Below, piece by piece: positions 39,402 through 52,602 of a DNA stretch of 64,000 nt. The DNA comes from Candidatus Cloacimonadota bacterium. GTDB lineage: Bacteria > Cloacimonadota > Cloacimonadia > Cloacimonadales > JAIOQZ01. How positions within the stretch are numbered: the first letter of the stretch is position 1; each line of letters begins with the position of its first letter. Position numbers and translations under genes: made by a program. The notes under the pieces were generated by a model. The model was not told the origin of the DNA. It saw only the letters and a list, made by a program, of their open reading frames with translations, and did no database searches. Where the stretch lies: positions 1 through 64,000 of the forward strand of contig JAIOQZ010000027.1 in assembly GCA_021108395.1 (NCBI GenBank), read 5' to 3'.

Positions 39402-40655
39402 TCAGCGTATTACCCGTGTGCACTTCACCCGCTGAATCTTACGCCGCGTAACCTGCATCATCTCGAGATCCCAGTCCCCGACGCGCAGCTTCTGCCCGCG
39501 AGTCGGAATGCGCTCCAGCTTGTCGATGATGAGTCCGGCCAGCGTTTCATAGTTGCCGTTGCCTGGCAATTGTATATCGTATTCGTCATTCAGGTCATCC
39601 ACCTCGACGAAACCCTGAATGAGATAGGTGTTCTCGTTAATCTTCTCGATTTCCTTCTCTTCCTCAGTGTCATACTCGTCCTCGATCTCACCGACGATTT
39701 CTTCGAGAATATCCTCGACTGTAAGCAATCCCGCGGTGCCACCGTATGAGTCAACCACAATCACCATCGTTTTACGGTGGGTCTGCATCTCGCGCAACAG
39801 AGCATAAACATCCATCGTCTCCGGCACATAGTGCACCTCGCGGATGAATTCCCGCACTGTCTGCGCCTGGCTGGTATCGCGCTGTAGCAAATCGTAGATG
39901 ATGAGGATGCCGATTATCTGGTCGAGATTGTCGTCATAGACAGGAAAGCGGGTGTAGCCTTCCTCTTTGGCCAGGGACAGCACGTCATCCAGAGAACTGC
40001 CCGCCTCGACCGCCACAATCTCGGTGCGCGGAATCATCACGTTCTTCGCCCGCAGATCGCGAAACTCGAGCGCGTCCTCGAGCATCTCCTTCTGGTGCTG
40101 CTGAATCTTCGTCTCCGATTTGCTCTGAGACAGGATGTAGGTCAGTTCATCGCGGGTGAGGATGTTGTAGCCGCTCTCGACCTGCAACACCCTGGCAAGC
40201 CAATTGTTGTACATATTGAATATCCCAATGAACGGCTTGAGAATAACAGTCATCACGCGGATGAAGGGGAACGTGCGCGAGACCAGAGTATATGGGAACT
40301 CGCGGAAAAGCGTCTTGGGCAATATTTCGCCAAAAATGAGGATGAGGCCCGCCAGCGCCAGTGTATAGAGCTGCTGCGTGTTGGTGTCGGTCTCGCCGAT
40401 GATGGCCGGCAGCAGATAGACGGTGAACAACGTTGAAAGCACGACCTGACTGACGTTTGTGCCGGTGAGAGTGAGACCAAAGATAACGTCGGGCCTGCTG
40501 ATGAGGTTGACGATACGTCTGGCTTTCGCGTTTCGTTTCGCTTCGTTCTCGAGGCGCAACCGGTCAATTGAGATCAGGCCGGTTTCCAGCCCAGAGAACA
40601 AGCCCCCCAACGCGAACATCAGCACAAACAGCGGCAGGATTAAAGCGAGTTCCAT
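39402..40655 (-). CDS. CorC/HlyC-type (CNNM) membrane protein with CBS domains
   Basis: The 417-residue protein has the DUF21-CBS-CorC layout. Residues about 1-190 form the DUF21 membrane part with several helices ('LILPLFVLMFALGGLFSGLETGLISIDRLRL', read in parts). Two CBS domains follow (about 205-325; 'VMIPRTEIVAVEAG', 'VIVVDSYGGTAGLLTVEDILEEIVGEI'). The C-terminal CorC_HlyC domain (about 340-417) includes 'VEVDDLNDEY' and 'DKLERIPTRGQKLRVGDWDLEM' (read in parts). Homologues regulate Mg2+/Co2+ movement; direct transport is debated. The stop at 39402 lies next to the guaD start. Confidence 0.93.
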   Translation of the reverse strand: MELALILPLFVLMFALGGLFSGLETGLISIDRLRLENEAKRNAKARRIVNLISRPDVIFGLTLTGTNVSQVVLSTLFTVYLLPAIIGETDTNTQQLYTLALAGLILIFGEILPKTLFREFPYTLVSRTFPFIRVMTVILKPFIGIFNMYNNWLARVLQVESGYNILTRDELTYILSQSKSETKIQQHQKEMLEDALEFRDLRAKNVMIPRTEIVAVEAGSSLDDVLSLAKEEGYTRFPVYDDNLDQIIGILIIYDLLQRDTSQAQTVREFIREVHYVPETMDVYALLREMQTHRKTMVIVVDSYGGTAGLLTVEDILEEIVGEIEDEYDTEEEKEIEKINENTYLIQGFVEVDDLNDEYDIQLPGNGNYETLAGLIIDKLERIPTRGQKLRVGDWDLEMMQVTRRKIQRVKCTRVIR

Positions 40656-40656
40656 T

Positions 40657-41724
40657 TCAAGATGTCATTTGCTCATTTTTGTATGCCAGTTTCAAGGCGT
40701 CGATGTATTCATCCAGTTCGCCGCCAAGAATCTCGTTCAAGCGGTACGATGTCAAGTTTATCCTGTGGTCGGTAACACGAGACTGCGGAAAGTTATAGGT
40801 GCGAATCTTGGCGCTGCGGTCGCCGGTGCCCACCTGAGCGCGGCGCTCGCGGCTGATTTCGGCTTCCCGACGAGCTATCTCGAGGTCAAGCAACCTCGAA
40901 CGCAGCACTTTCATCGCCTTGTTCTTGTTCTTCAGCTGGCTCTTCTCGTCCTGGCAGGTGACCACCAGTCCAGAGGGCAGGTGGGTGATGCGGACGGCGC
41001 TGTCTGTGGTGTTCACGCTCTGGCCGCCATGGCCGGTGGCGCGGAACACGTCGATGCGCAGGTCGCCATCGTTCACCACCACGTCGATTTCATCTGCCTC
41101 TGGCAGCACAGCCACGCTCACGGCCGAGGTGTGAATGCGTCCGCTGCTTTCGGTTTGCGGAACGCGCTGCACACGGTGTACACCGCTTTCAAAGCGCATC
41201 GTGCCATAGACGCTTTCGCCCGAAAGCTGAAACACCACTTCCTTGTAACCGCCGATGCCGATACTGTTGACCGACAATAGCGCCAGGCTCCAGCCTTTCT
41301 TTTCGGCATAGTAGCCGTACATACGGAAAAGGTCGGCGGCGAAAAGGGCGGCTTCGTCCCCGCCGGTTCCGGCGCGAATCTCGACGATGGCGTCCTTGTC
41401 GTCGTTGGGGTCACGCGGGGCCAGCAGGTCTCGAATCTCCTGGCGTCTCTCCTCGAGCACAGGTGCAGCCTCGCGGCTGTCTTCCTGCGCCATGAGGATG
41501 AGTTCCCTGTCGCTCTCCTCGTGAATCATCTCACGATTGTCGGCTATGCGCTGTTCCAGTTGCCGTATCTCGTCCAGACATCTGTGGATGGCCGCCAGTT
41601 CCTTGAAGCGGCGCATAAGCTTGCGATAACCACGCTGGTCACCCATCTCCGCCGGGTTGACCACGCGCTTCTCAAGCTCCTCGTATTCCGCCCGCAATGA
41701 TTGCAGTTTCTCGTCTGGTATCAT
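40657..41724 (-). CDS. prfA: peptide chain release factor 1
   Basis: The chain has 355 residues from the ATG complementing 41722-41724, which lies one base after the stop of the YqhQ gene and has GAGG upstream; the longer frame is an overlap shadow. The GGQ motif that triggers hydrolysis is at 233-235 ('[17 protein letters not shown]'). The stop-codon-reading tripeptide lies in '[14 protein letters not shown]', PQT where PAT or PVT is common; the SPF of RF2 is absent, so RF1 is favoured. It reads UAA and UAG. Confidence 0.96.
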   Translation of the reverse strand: MIPDEKLQSLRAEYEELEKRVVNPAEMGDQRGYRKLMRRFKELAAIHRCLDEIRQLEQRIADNREMIHEESDRELILMAQEDSREAAPVLEERRQEIRDLLAPRDPNDDKDAIVEIRAGTGGDEAALFAADLFRMYGYYAEKKGWSLALLSVNSIGIGGYKEVVFQLSGESVYGTMRFESGVHRVQRVPQTESSGRIHTSAVSVAVLPEADEIDVVVNDGDLRIDVFRATGHGGQSVNTTDSAVRITHLPSGLVVTCQDEKSQLKNKNKAMKVLRSRLLDLEIARREAEISRERRAQVGTGDRSAKIRTYNFPQSRVTDHRINLTSYRLNEILGGELDEYIDALKLAYKNEQMTS

Positions 41725-41725
41725 C

Positions 41726-42679
41726 TCAATCCTCGATAAAGTTGATGTTGTCGTGTTCCAGCGGCAGGTCGAGAGCGGCTCGCAGGGCCAGTATAGCCAC
41801 TTCACACTGTGCTTCGTCCGGTTTCTGTGTGGTGATGCTTTGCAGCCACATGCCAGGCGCCGACAGTATGCGAAGCAAGATATTGTTGCGCTTTCTACCC
41901 GCCGCCTTCAGCACTTCGTAGCTAAGCCCCGACACCAGCGGTACCAGCAAAAGATGGTATAGCCGCACATAGGCGTTAATCTCGATATCGAGCCACAGCA
42001 TGAGAGCGGTGTCGGCCACAGAGAACACCAGAATCGAGACCAGCAGTACCAGAAAGATGAAGCTCGTGCCGCAGCGCGGGTGCTTGGTGGAGAAGCCCAG
42101 AACGCTCTCCGGTGACAGCGAAGCGCCGTTTTCCCAGGCGTGAACCGCGCTGTGCTCGGCGCCGTGATAGGCGAACAGGCGCCGCACATCCTTCATCAGG
42201 CTGATGCCCCAGACATACAGTACAAAGAACACGATGCGCAAGACACCGGCGGAGAGGTTCACCCAGATGTTCTCGTAAGCCATGCCGCCCGGAACGATGA
42301 AGTCCGCCAGGCGCAATGGGAGAAAGAAAAACAGGGCGATGGCCAGCACAAAGGCAATCGCGTAGCTCATGGTGTCCTCGAAGCGTTCACGGGTCTTCGA
42401 CTTCTTCTTGATGTCTTCCTGGTCGAGCTCCCAGCGCTTGGCCGAAAAGCTCAGGCTGCGAAACCCGATAATCATCATCTCGATGAGGGAGACAAACCCA
42501 CGAATGATGGGCAACCCCAAAAACTTGCCGCTGGTCGCTTTGCTCACAAACGGCTGCCTGTCTATGTCGATCGAGTCGTTTGCGCGGCGCACGGCAGTGG
42601 CGATATGCTCGGGGCCGCGCATCATCACGCCCTCGATGACGGCCTGGCCGCCAATTGCAATCTCTTTCTTTTTGTCCAT
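41726..42679 (-). CDS. DUF1385 (YqhQ-like) membrane protein
   Basis: The protein has 317 residues from the ATG complementing 42677-42679, preceded by GGAG. The start '[24 protein letters not shown]' is the DUF1385 signature. Multiple hydrophobic segments follow ('[25 protein letters not shown]', '[23 protein letters not shown]', '[17 protein letters not shown]'), then '[16 protein letters not shown]', '[22 protein letters not shown]' and a Trp-rich end. Function is unknown; proximity to prfA is often conserved. It overlaps neither neighbour and is followed by prfA after 1 nt. Confidence 0.92.
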   Translation of the reverse strand: MDKKKEIAIGGQAVIEGVMMRGPEHIATAVRRANDSIDIDRQPFVSKATSGKFLGLPIIRGFVSLIEMMIIGFRSLSFSAKRWELDQEDIKKKSKTRERFEDTMSYAIAFVLAIALFFFLPLRLADFIVPGGMAYENIWVNLSAGVLRIVFFVLYVWGISLMKDVRRLFAYHGAEHSAVHAWENGASLSPESVLGFSTKHPRCGTSFIFLVLLVSILVFSVADTALMLWLDIEINAYVRLYHLLLVPLVSGLSYEVLKAAGRKRNNILLRILSAPGMWLQSITTQKPDEAQCEVAILALRAALDLPLEHDNINFIED

Positions 42680-42694
42680 AGTCACTCCAAACAA

Positions 42695-42735
42695 TAAAAA
42701 GAGGCACCACTGTCCGTGTGGATGAAGTGGTGCCT
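42695..42735 (-). terminator. intrinsic terminator after rpmE
   Basis: On the minus strand AGGCACCACT and AGTGGTGCCT form a 10-bp stem around a 14-nt loop, followed by C and five T. It lies between rpmE and the YqhQ gene. Confidence 0.9.
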
Positions 42736-42748
42736 GAAAGGGTTCGCG

Positions 42749-42955
42749 CTAGTTCGATTGCTTTTCGTACTTACGCTTGAATTTCTCGACGCGACCGGCA
42801 GTATCGAGAATCTTCTGCTTGCCGGTGTAGAAAGGATGGCACTTCGAGCAAATCTCGACCCTGAGATTGGCGCGGGTCGATGTTGTGGTAATCTCGTTGC
42901 CGCAAGCGCAAGTCACTTTCACTTCTTCGTACTTCGGATGTATCCCTTGCTTCAT
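42749..42955 (-). CDS. rpmE: 50S ribosomal protein L31
   Basis: The chain has 68 residues from the ATG complementing 42953-42955, preceded by GAGGAGA. It is the zinc-containing L31 form: '[21 protein letters not shown]' supplies two Cys and '[16 protein letters not shown]' the other pair. The longer frame to 43063 has no ribosome site and runs into the upstream terminator region. A strong terminator follows. Confidence 0.96.
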   Translation of the reverse strand: MKQGIHPKYEEVKVTCACGNEITTTSTRANLRVEICSKCHPFYTGKQKILDTAGRVEKFKRKYEKQSN

Positions 42956-43065
42956 AATTTCTCCTCGCAACGCCTTTCGAGAGGCGTCAACCGATTTGGT
43001 AACTTCATTGAACGGACATCTTTTCGGAACCGCTGCATCTGTCAAACAATTTCTGGAGTCCACAA

Positions 43066-43099
43066 CAAAAACGAGACCGGAGCAAAGCCCCGGTCTCGT
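43066..43099 (-). terminator. intrinsic terminator of the Ig-repeat secreted protein
   Basis: On the minus strand ACGAGACCGG and CCGGTCTCGT form a 10-bp stem with a short loop, followed by TTTTTG. It begins about 18 nt after the stop codon at 43117. Confidence 0.92.
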
Positions 43100-43116
43100 G
43101 GGATGTCTGAATTGAT

Positions 43117-46100
43117 CTACCGCATCAGGATCATCTGCTTCGTCTCGACGAAGCTGCCCTGAGTGAGGCGGTAGAAGTAGATGCCAGAACCGACGCCACT
43201 TCCGTTGGTGTCATGGCCGTCCCATACGATGCGATAGCGCTGATCCGCTGTGGTGTTCTCATTGAACACGCGGCGCACCAACTGGCCTTTGACGTTGTAG
43301 ATGTCGAGGGTCGTGGGACCGTCCAGCTTCATCACGAACGAGATGGTGGTCTCGGGATTGAACGGGTTCGGATAATTCTGATGCAGGCCATACTGCACGA
43401 ACTCCGGTGCGCCGTTGTTGCCGCCGGGCTGTTCGGGAGTGAATGGCCAGGCAGCGAAGTAACCGCTGGTGCCATTAAGGTCGATGGCCTCCAGCCAGTA
43501 GTAATAGGTAATGTCGTATCCGATACGGTATTCGTCTTCATAGCTGTACTCGACCGGCTCGGTGCTGTTGACAGCGCCGGCAATCATGTTCGGAGTGAGC
43601 AGAATCGCCTGCTCGGTTTCCAGGGCGTCCAGGCTGAGGCCGCGATACAGATTGAAACCGGCGTTTTCCGTCTCGGTTTCCGTCACCCACGCCAGTGTGA
43701 CTGTGCGGGCATTGTTGCTGATCTGGTAGCTGGACAACTCGACCGGCAGCGGATGCTCGTCACCCGTGATGGGGAACACGCCGCTTATCGTCGTCTTGAA
43801 AGCGAACGGCGCCGTGAACGTCATGTCACTGGCTGCAGTCACCTCTGCCTGTGCTGTGTGGTTCAGGGGAGCGCCCGCGGCCACTTCGACCGACACCAGA
43901 TAGTAGGTGCGTGTGGTGGGAACGTTCACGCCGGGGCTGAAGGTTATGGTCGAGCCTGGGCCCGGGCTGCTGTCACTGTCAAGCAGCGTTGCGCCGGTGA
44001 GAGTGTTTGACGTGTTCGAGTACAGGTGAACCGCGTCGATGTCGGTCCAGGCGTCAACTGTCATTTCTACATCGACAGCAGTGAATGGGCAGGTGCCCTG
44101 GTTGGCGGTAAGATACCACCACAGGACTGCTTCTTCGGTGCCGGGCAATATGACGCCGTTACCGGTGCCGCCACCCGCCACCTCGGTGACATAGCCGTCG
44201 AGGTAATGCGAACGGCCTTGAATGGGGAAGCTGTTATAGCTGGCGGCATCTGATGTGACACCAGATTCATTCAGAGTGAGGCGTATTGTGTGCGTCTCGT
44301 CGATGGTTGCATCGAGATCGCAGTGGACGATGAAATAGCGCGGGCTGTCGGTGATGGTGATCGCTGAACCGCTGAACGCGACGGGAGAAGCGAAGCTGAC
44401 GCTTGACCAGATCTGCGTGTTCGGGCTGCCGTCGTTGTTGGTGTCTTCCCACAGATCGAAAGCGTTTGCCGGGAAGTCTCCCGTAGCAGCCGAGCCGGAG
44501 AAGGCAAACGACAGAGCAGTCATATCAGCAGTCTGAGCACTGTTGGCGACGAGCGAAAAGCGAATCAGATGCTGGTTCGTGGCCGAGGGGCCGGCGAGAG
44601 GCTCATTGGCGAGCGCGATATTGCCCACAGTAACCACCGCCGTCGATGTGTCGTAGATAACGCCGGTGTGTGAGTTGCTCTGGGCGGCATTGCCTGCCAG
44701 GTCTTGGGTGTGGATGCTGACTGTGTATGTCTCACCCAGGGTAAGGCCGGTGGAGCCGAGGCCAAACAATGACAGGCTCGCGTGACCGCCGATATTGGTC
44801 GGGTCAACGTTGCTGATGGCAATGTTTGTGCCCGAGGCGTGGCTGCTGATGGCGAATGTACGGTCTGTCTCCGCTGCGCTGGTGCACACGAACTTGACAT
44901 ACAAGCCGTTGTTGCCGGCCAGAGCCGTTTCCTGTAGGTCATACTGTATCGTGAAGTTGCCTGTAATCGTCTCGTCCACGACTGGCAGGTCGAGGTTGAT
45001 GGCCAGGGTTGACTCGTCGAAGTAGAAGGTGTGCCAGACGGAAGTGGCGGCAGGGTTGCCATCATCGTCCTGATAGCGTACCGCAACGTAGTATTCCTCG
45101 GGTTGGCCACTGTTGTCGTTGAGAGCGTTGTTCGGTGAGGATGTCGTAATCTCGGCATTGTTCGCGATGTTCGTGCTCATGGTCTCGAGGGTCACGGTGT
45201 GGCCGCCGGAGCTTTCGTCGTTGACGAACGTCATAGTCTCGTACACTGCGGCGTGGTTTGCATCATCGTCGAACAGAATCTGAACGGAACCGGTACTGCC
45301 GGTTTCGGGCAGGTTGAACGTGAATGTAATGGTGTCGTTCTGGTAGCTGCTTGCAGACGGGGCGGTTATCGTCGGGGTCTGCGTCGCGCCGTCCCATACG
45401 AAGCTCTGCCAGGTTGTGCGGGCATAGTCGTTACCGGAAGCGTCTTTGTAGCGAACGGCGTAGTAGTAGGTAACGCCATCCGTAAGGCTGGCCGTACCGG
45501 TCACAGAGGTTACCTGATCGCCGTCGCCGCCGTTGTCGGCGGTAACGAAGGGCACGCTGAGGATGAAGCTGTGTGCGCCGCTGGCTGTTTCGCCATTGAG
45601 GCTGACAATGCACTGCACGTTGGTGCCAGCCACTTCACTGCCGGCGGCAGGGTGCGTGGCGTCATCGTCTATGACGACGTCCACGATGCTGCCGGCTTCG
45701 GGCAGGTTGTAGCCACAAGTGAGGGCGGGGCCGCCGTCGGTGCTGTTATAGGCTTCGTCAACCGTGGGGGCGGTGGGCGTCTGGGTGCTTGTGTCGTTCA
45801 AGTAATTGAACGTGCTCGGGCTGACAGAGGTGATTGTGTTGCCGGCCAAGTCGTCATATTCAATCTTGACAGCGTAATTATGGCCATCCACGAGGCTTGC
45901 GAAAAATGAGCCATCGATTGCAACCAGTTGATCGCCGATATCGTTGTTGAAGTCGGAGCCGTCGAGATCGGTGATCGTGCGGGCGCCTGTCAGATATGTC
46001 GAACCGTATGCAGAGCGCACCTGAAGACGGGCGCGAGTCAAACTTGCATCATTGTCGTAGAAGATGAGCCAGAGGTCGTCGGCGTCTTCCTGCAATGTGT

Positions 46101-47079
46101 AGCCGGCATTGACGTGGCCGGTATTCGTGGCGTGATTTTCCCCGGAGATGGTGTTCACCGCCAGAGCGGCGGTGTCGTAGGTCATCTGGTTGGTTGTTGA
46201 ACTGGTGGCCTCTGTGTTGGGCACTGCGTCCTGATAGCCAATCACGAAGCGATAGGCTGTGCCGTTGGTGAGGTTGGCAATGCCGGTGCCGGACGCCACT
46301 GCCGCGGCGGCGTCAAGGTCTGAGCCGTCGAGGGTGAAGCTGTGGTTGCCGGATGTCTCGTATGTGCTTGTCAAAGTAAGCGTGGCCTGATTGACATCGC
46401 TGGTGTTGTTTATGTAGAGCTTCACGGTGCCGGACGAGGCTGCCTCAGGCAGATTGAACTCAACATCGATGGTCACGTTGTCACGCGAGCCGTTTACCGG
46501 CTTGGTGATCGTGGGTGTCTGCGTCGATGTATCTGCGGCATAGGCCATGTATTTCTGCCAGCCTGCCGCCGGGCTGCCCGCAGGCGGGTTATATGTATTG
46601 CGAGTGATGTAACTCGTGTAACGTGTACCATACTGTGTATCAAAATCTACATCGTCGCCATAAAGGCCGAAAAAGACCTGGAATGACAGTGCGCTCGAGG
46701 GAGCCGAGGGAAGAGTGAAGTCGCAGGTGAAGGTTCTGTTGCTTCCGATGCCGCCCTGAGTGACATTGGCGACCGTAGTATTGCTGCTTCCGAGGTATGT
46801 GGAAGTGTTCGGGTCTGCTCCGTTATACCAGTAAATCACCACTTTGCCGGTGTTTACTGTTGTGTAGTAGCAGCTCGTCACATTATCCATTGCCGGGGCG
46901 CCGCTGTCGGTGTCATACTGCGCCGTGATGTAAATCGCTTCGCTCGGCGAAGCCGAGAAATCGCTTGTTCCGCCAGCGCCATGCAGGCCGACATGGTCGA
47001 GCGTAATCCACGGCGAAGCCGCCATCAAACTACCGATACCGAGTGCGAACAACAGGAAAAATAATCCAGTTCTTCTCAT
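43117..47079 (-). CDS. large secreted Ig-like repeat protein with type IX sorting (FlgD-like) domain
   Basis: The 1320-residue protein starts with a signal peptide ([16 protein letters not shown]). Residues about 20-1100 hold about six Ig/fibronectin-like units of roughly 140 residues that share the pattern '[11 protein letters not shown]', 'FNLPEAGS.G.V.', 'FT/SLDG', 'GDQV', 'L.DGTTYYF.V.YQDD.GN'; '[13 protein letters not shown]' marks a linker. The C-terminus '[15 protein letters not shown]', '[15 protein letters not shown]' and '[20 protein letters not shown]' is the sorting domain used by type IX secretion. It is probably a surface or matrix adhesin. A TTGACA-16-TACTTT promoter candidate lies at about 47160-47190 (minus) upstream. 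Confidence 0.9.
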   Translation of the reverse strand: MRRTGLFFLLFALGIGSLMAASPWITLDHVGLHGAGGTSDFSASPSEAIYITAQYDTDSGAPAMDNVTSCYYTTVNTGKVVIYWYNGADPNTSTYLGSSNTTVANVTQGGIGSNRTFTCDFTLPSAPSSALSFQVFFGLYGDDVDFDTQYGTRYTSYITRNTYNPPAGSPAAGWQKYMAYAADTSTQTPTITKPVNGSRDNVTIDVEFNLPEAASSGTVKLYINNTSDVNQATLTLTSTYETSGNHSFTLDGSDLDAAAAVASGTGIANLTNGTAYRFVIGYQDAVPNTEATSSTTNQMTYDTAALAVNTISGENHATNTGHVNAGYTLQEDADDLWLIFYDNDASLTRARLQVRSAYGSTYLTGARTITDLDGSDFNNDIGDQLVAIDGSFFASLVDGHNYAVKIEYDDLAGNTITSVSPSTFNYLNDTSTQTPTAPTVDEAYNSTDGGPALTCGYNLPEAGSIVDVVIDDDATHPAAGSEVAGTNVQCIVSLNGETASGAHSFILSVPFVTADNGGDGDQVTSVTGTASLTDGVTYYYAVRYKDASGNDYARTTWQSFVWDGATQTPTITAPSASSYQNDTITFTFNLPETGSTGSVQILFDDDANHAAVYETMTFVNDESSGGHTVTLETMSTNIANNAEITTSSPNNALNDNSGQPEEYYVAVRYQDDDGNPAATSVWHTFYFDESTLAINLDLPVVDETITGNFTIQYDLQETALAGNNGLYVKFVCTSAAETDRTFAISSHASGTNIAISNVDPTNIGGHASLSLFGLGSTGLTLGETYTVSIHTQDLAGNAAQSNSHTGVIYDTSTAVVTVGNIALANEPLAGPSATNQHLIRFSLVANSAQTADMTALSFAFSGSAATGDFPANAFDLWEDTNNDGSPNTQIWSSVSFASPVAFSGSAITITDSPRYFIVHCDLDATIDETHTIRLTLNESGVTSDAASYNSFPIQGRSHYLDGYVTEVAGGGTGNGVILPGTEEAVLWWYLTANQGTCPFTAVDVEMTVDAWTDIDAVHLYSNTSNTLTGATLLDSDSSPGPGSTITFSPGVNVPTTRTYYLVSVEVAAGAPLNHTAQAEVTAASDMTFTAPFAFKTTISGVFPITGDEHPLPVELSSYQISNNARTVTLAWVTETETENAGFNLYRGLSLDALETEQAILLTPNMIAGAVNSTEPVEYSYEDEYRIGYDITYYYWLEAIDLNGTSGYFAAWPFTPEQPGGNNGAPEFVQYGLHQNYPNPFNPETTISFVMKLDGPTTLDIYNVKGQLVRRVFNENTTADQRYRIVWDGHDTNGSGVGSGIYFYRLTQGSFVETKQMILMR

Positions 47080-47435
47080 GTTTCCTCCAATGCTTATGTA
47101 TGTTTTCTATCTATCATTTCTATGTTATGTTCAAAACACATACCCCTACACATGCGTGAAAGTACCTGTAGGCTAATTATTGTCAATCTTTTTTTGTTCG
47201 TTGCTGCCCGTTTTTTTTCTCAGAGCTTCTGCACCATAGAGCACTTCATCGCGGCACTCTGTTTATGGGCAATTCTGAACCTGATTCGATGCCTGGCTTC
47301 TTACTGCAATGCCAGTGCGTTCCGGCTCATATCGCGTAAATAATGGTGCCTTCGCTGAGTTCTGTCAATATTATTCTTTACAATGTCTGCGCACGCGAAA
47401 ATGGTGTGTCCACGACTCGCCGACTCGGAGGATAA
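47080..47435. other. intergenic region between divergent secreted-protein and uvrA genes
   Basis: About 355 nt without a convincing gene or structured RNA. Toward the minus strand a TTGACA (complement of 47185-47190) with TACTTT 16 nt downstream is a promoter candidate for the 43.1-47.1 kb gene, ahead of a GGAGGAAAC ribosome site. Toward the plus strand TACAAT at 47379-47384 could be a -10 box for uvrA; no good -35 pairs with it. Confidence 0.4.
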
Positions 47436-50267
<2,832 letters not shown>

Positions 50268-50361
50268 CAACCTGCGACTGGCCAACCACTCGCGTCCTGA
50301 AATGCTTGACAATCAGTCTGTTTTAGTATTTCCTGCTACAATTATTTCCAAGGAGTTACGG

Positions 50362-51165
50362 ATGAAGTGGATGATACTGCTGTTTTTGTTTGGCTTTTCT
50401 TGTGCTTCGTGTGCCGAAAACTGGTGTACCAATGGAATGGAAATGTTTGGAAATGGCGACGTTGACGGGGCGATAGAATGCTTCCTCAAGGCAGTCGCGG
50501 TTGATTCCACAGACTCTGCCTCCTATTACAATATGGGTATTGCCTATACAGCAAAAGGTGACCAAGGCAAAGCGATGGAGTGTTATCGCAATGCAGTCGA
50601 GATTAATCCGGATTACGCTCATGCATACCACAATATTGGAGTTATCTATAGCGAAAGGGGCGAGGACGACAACGCGGTTGAATTCTATCGCAAGGCAATT
50701 GAACTTAATCCCGCTGACGCAGAAGCACATAGCGCTATCGGAGTAACCTTTGAAAGAAAAGGCGACTATGCCGAGGCGATTGAGTGGTATCGCAAAGCGA
50801 TAGAAATCGAACCCGAGCTTGCCATGGCCTACTTCAATATGGGGTTTGCCTACGAGAATCTCGACAACATCGCCAAGGCCCTTGAATGCTATCGCAAGTC
50901 GATAGAGATTGCCCCCGCTGTCGCAGACGCATACTACAATATGGGGAATATCTATTTGGTACAAGGTGACTGTGACACTGCGATCGAGTGTTATCGCCAG
51001 CAGACTGAGATTGCTCCAGATTTCGCAGGGGCGTATTTCAATATGGCAATCGCCTATAATCAGAATGGTGAAAGCGAGCAGGTGCTTGAATGTATGCGGA
51101 CAGCGGCAAGACTGGGGCTTCAACAGGCACAAGACTGGATGCGCGATAACGGGCATAGCTGGTAG
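50362..51165 (+). CDS. secreted tetratricopeptide-repeat protein
   Basis: The protein has 267 residues from the ATG at 50362, preceded by AAGGAGT; the longer frame from 50251 overlaps the uvrA end. A short signal peptide with Cys residues ('LLFLFGFSCASCAENW') is followed by about seven 34-residue TPR units with the pattern 'A.YNMG.AY...GD...A.ECYRKAIEI.P..A'. TPRs mediate protein contacts. It sits between uvrA and a repeated uvrA-tail segment, so it may have been inserted there. Composition is less GC-rich than uvrA. No partner is apparent. Confidence 0.85.
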   Translation: MKWMILLFLFGFSCASCAENWCTNGMEMFGNGDVDGAIECFLKAVAVDSTDSASYYNMGIAYTAKGDQGKAMECYRNAVEINPDYAHAYHNIGVIYSERGEDDNAVEFYRKAIELNPADAEAHSAIGVTFERKGDYAEAIEWYRKAIEIEPELAMAYFNMGFAYENLDNIAKALECYRKSIEIAPAVADAYYNMGNIYLVQGDCDTAIECYRQQTEIAPDFAGAYFNMAIAYNQNGESEQVLECMRTAARLGLQQAQDWMRDNGHSW

Positions 51166-51261
51166 TATCTGAGAAAGCATGTGGAGGGGGAGTTAGGGGA
51201 AATGATTGACAAAATGCAAGCATATTACAACAAATGTAGAAGTTATGTTACAGGGGGATGA

Positions 51262-51714
51262 ATGGCAGACTTTTTCATTAGTCAATCTGAAGCAGATATT
51301 CTGCTCAAGATGAAAAAGCAGAGCGCAACAGAAGATGAGCATGAATTTCCGCAAGCTGGAGAGAGAATGGAAATCCCATTGCTCTCCATTAATATGCGCG
51401 AAAAATTCATACTTGACCTTTCCCGAAGACAAATTGATCGAATAAAAATAACATATCAGAATCGCGCTAAACAGATAGTTGTCTTAGCACGATTGGATAT
51501 AGGTGGCAGCCCTCACAGAAACCCAGATGGTGAAGAAATATCATGTCCCCACCTACATATCTACCGTGAAGGCTATCATGATAAATACGCTTACGAATTA
51601 CCACCAGAATTATTTGATAATCCCTCTGATCCCTGGCAAATGCTACATGATTTCATGAAATTCTGCAATATTGTGAAGCCCCCTACCTTTACAAAGGGAT
51701 TACTTTATGATTAA
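51262..51714 (+). CDS. DUF6978-like protein, first gene of an AT-rich two-gene cassette
   Basis: The 150-residue protein has no signal or membrane segment. It contains 'RMEIPLLSINMREKFILDLSRRQIDRIKITYQNRAKQIVVLARLDIGGSPH' (read in parts), then 'CPHLHIYREGYHDKYAYELP' and a C-terminal helical 'MLHDFMKFCNI', resembling the DUF6978 group, which I recall found next to DUF1828 proteins. Several His/Cys/Asp near 'SPHRNPDGEEISCPHLHIY' could bind metal or nucleic acid, but that is a guess. It overlaps the next gene by 8 nt, so the two are coupled. Confidence 0.65.
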   Translation: MADFFISQSEADILLKMKKQSATEDEHEFPQAGERMEIPLLSINMREKFILDLSRRQIDRIKITYQNRAKQIVVLARLDIGGSPHRNPDGEEISCPHLHIYREGYHDKYAYELPPELFDNPSDPWQMLHDFMKFCNIVKPPTFTKGLLYD

Positions 51715-52471
51715 TGAAATACAGAAGATGCTTGATGATTACGCAAAGTGGCTCCGAAATAAAACCACTCTGAAACAAGTTGATGCTTGGGTTCAGATAA
51801 CATGCCCTTTTCTTGATCGACACAATGATTATCTTCAGTTCTATGCAAAAAAGGTTGGAGACACGTATGTGCTTACGGATGACGGCTATACAATAAATGA
51901 CCTGAAACAATCAGGTTGCAAAATTTCTACCCCAAAGCGAAAAGCACTACTTAATGTCATACTTGGTGGTTTCGGCGCTGTTATGAAAGGAGCAGCTATA
52001 CAACTTACTGCGAACTCGGGAAATTTCGCCCTGAAAAAACACAATATGGTTCAGACTATGCTGGCAGTTAATGACATGTTCTACTTGTCATCGTCAATTG
52101 TTTCAAGCCTGTTTTATGAAGATGTCGTCGAATGGCTGGATCAAAATGAAATTCGGTACACAGCACATATTCAATTTTCTGGCAAGAGTGGCTACCTTCA
52201 TTCATTTGATTTTGTTATCCCAAAATCTAAATTCTTTCCAGAAAGAATAATTAAAGCTTTAACGCATCCAGATCGAAACACAGCAGAAAGCCTCGCTTTT
52301 GCCTGGCTTGATACTAAAGAAGTTCGTCCTGATGATTCAAAAGCATATGCATTCCTAAATAATACAGAACGTTCAGTGTCCCCCTCAGTGATGACCGCCA
52401 TACAGAATTATGCTGTCAATCCAGTTCTATGGAGCGATCGAGATCAAGTATTACAAGAACTAGCTCAATAA
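51707..52471 (+). CDS. DUF1828 and DUF1829 protein, second gene of the cassette
   Basis: The 254-residue protein carries DUF1828 (about 1-120; 'DAWVQITCPFLDRHNDYLQFYAKKVGDTYVLTDDGYTINDL', read in parts) and DUF1829 (about 130-254; 'SGYLHSFDFVIPKSKFFPERIIKALTHP', 'YAFLNNTERSVSPSVMTAIQNY', read in parts). The function is unknown. Such pairs with a DUF6978-like neighbour occur scattered in genomes, which suggests a mobile cassette, possibly a defence or toxin-antitoxin-like unit; that is inference. It is visibly AT-richer than both uvrA and the TldD genes. Confidence 0.75.
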   Translation: MINEIQKMLDDYAKWLRNKTTLKQVDAWVQITCPFLDRHNDYLQFYAKKVGDTYVLTDDGYTINDLKQSGCKISTPKRKALLNVILGGFGAVMKGAAIQLTANSGNFALKKHNMVQTMLAVNDMFYLSSSIVSSLFYEDVVEWLDQNEIRYTAHIQFSGKSGYLHSFDFVIPKSKFFPERIIKALTHPDRNTAESLAFAWLDTKEVRPDDSKAYAFLNNTERSVSPSVMTAIQNYAVNPVLWSDRDQVLQELAQ

Positions 52472-52602
52472 CCACTAACCAATCATCCCCCTTTCTTCCC
52501 CAAAAATCTTCTGGACAGATTCCGCCGCCTGTGCGAGAATATCATGTTATTTCATAACCCCCTATAGACCATACAGAACCACTGACCCCGAGGAGGTATT
52601 AC
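52472..52602. other. short intergenic region before the second TldD gene
   Basis: About 130 nt after the cassette. It ends in GAGGAGGTATTAC, the ribosome site for the GTG start at 52603. The rest is AT-rich with no clear promoter or terminator. Confidence 0.3.

Noticed and set aside
51262-52471. Calling the two AT-rich genes a proven toxin-antitoxin system
   Set aside because: No toxin or antitoxin fold is recognisable, and no palindromic operator is seen; the idea is kept only as a hypothesis.
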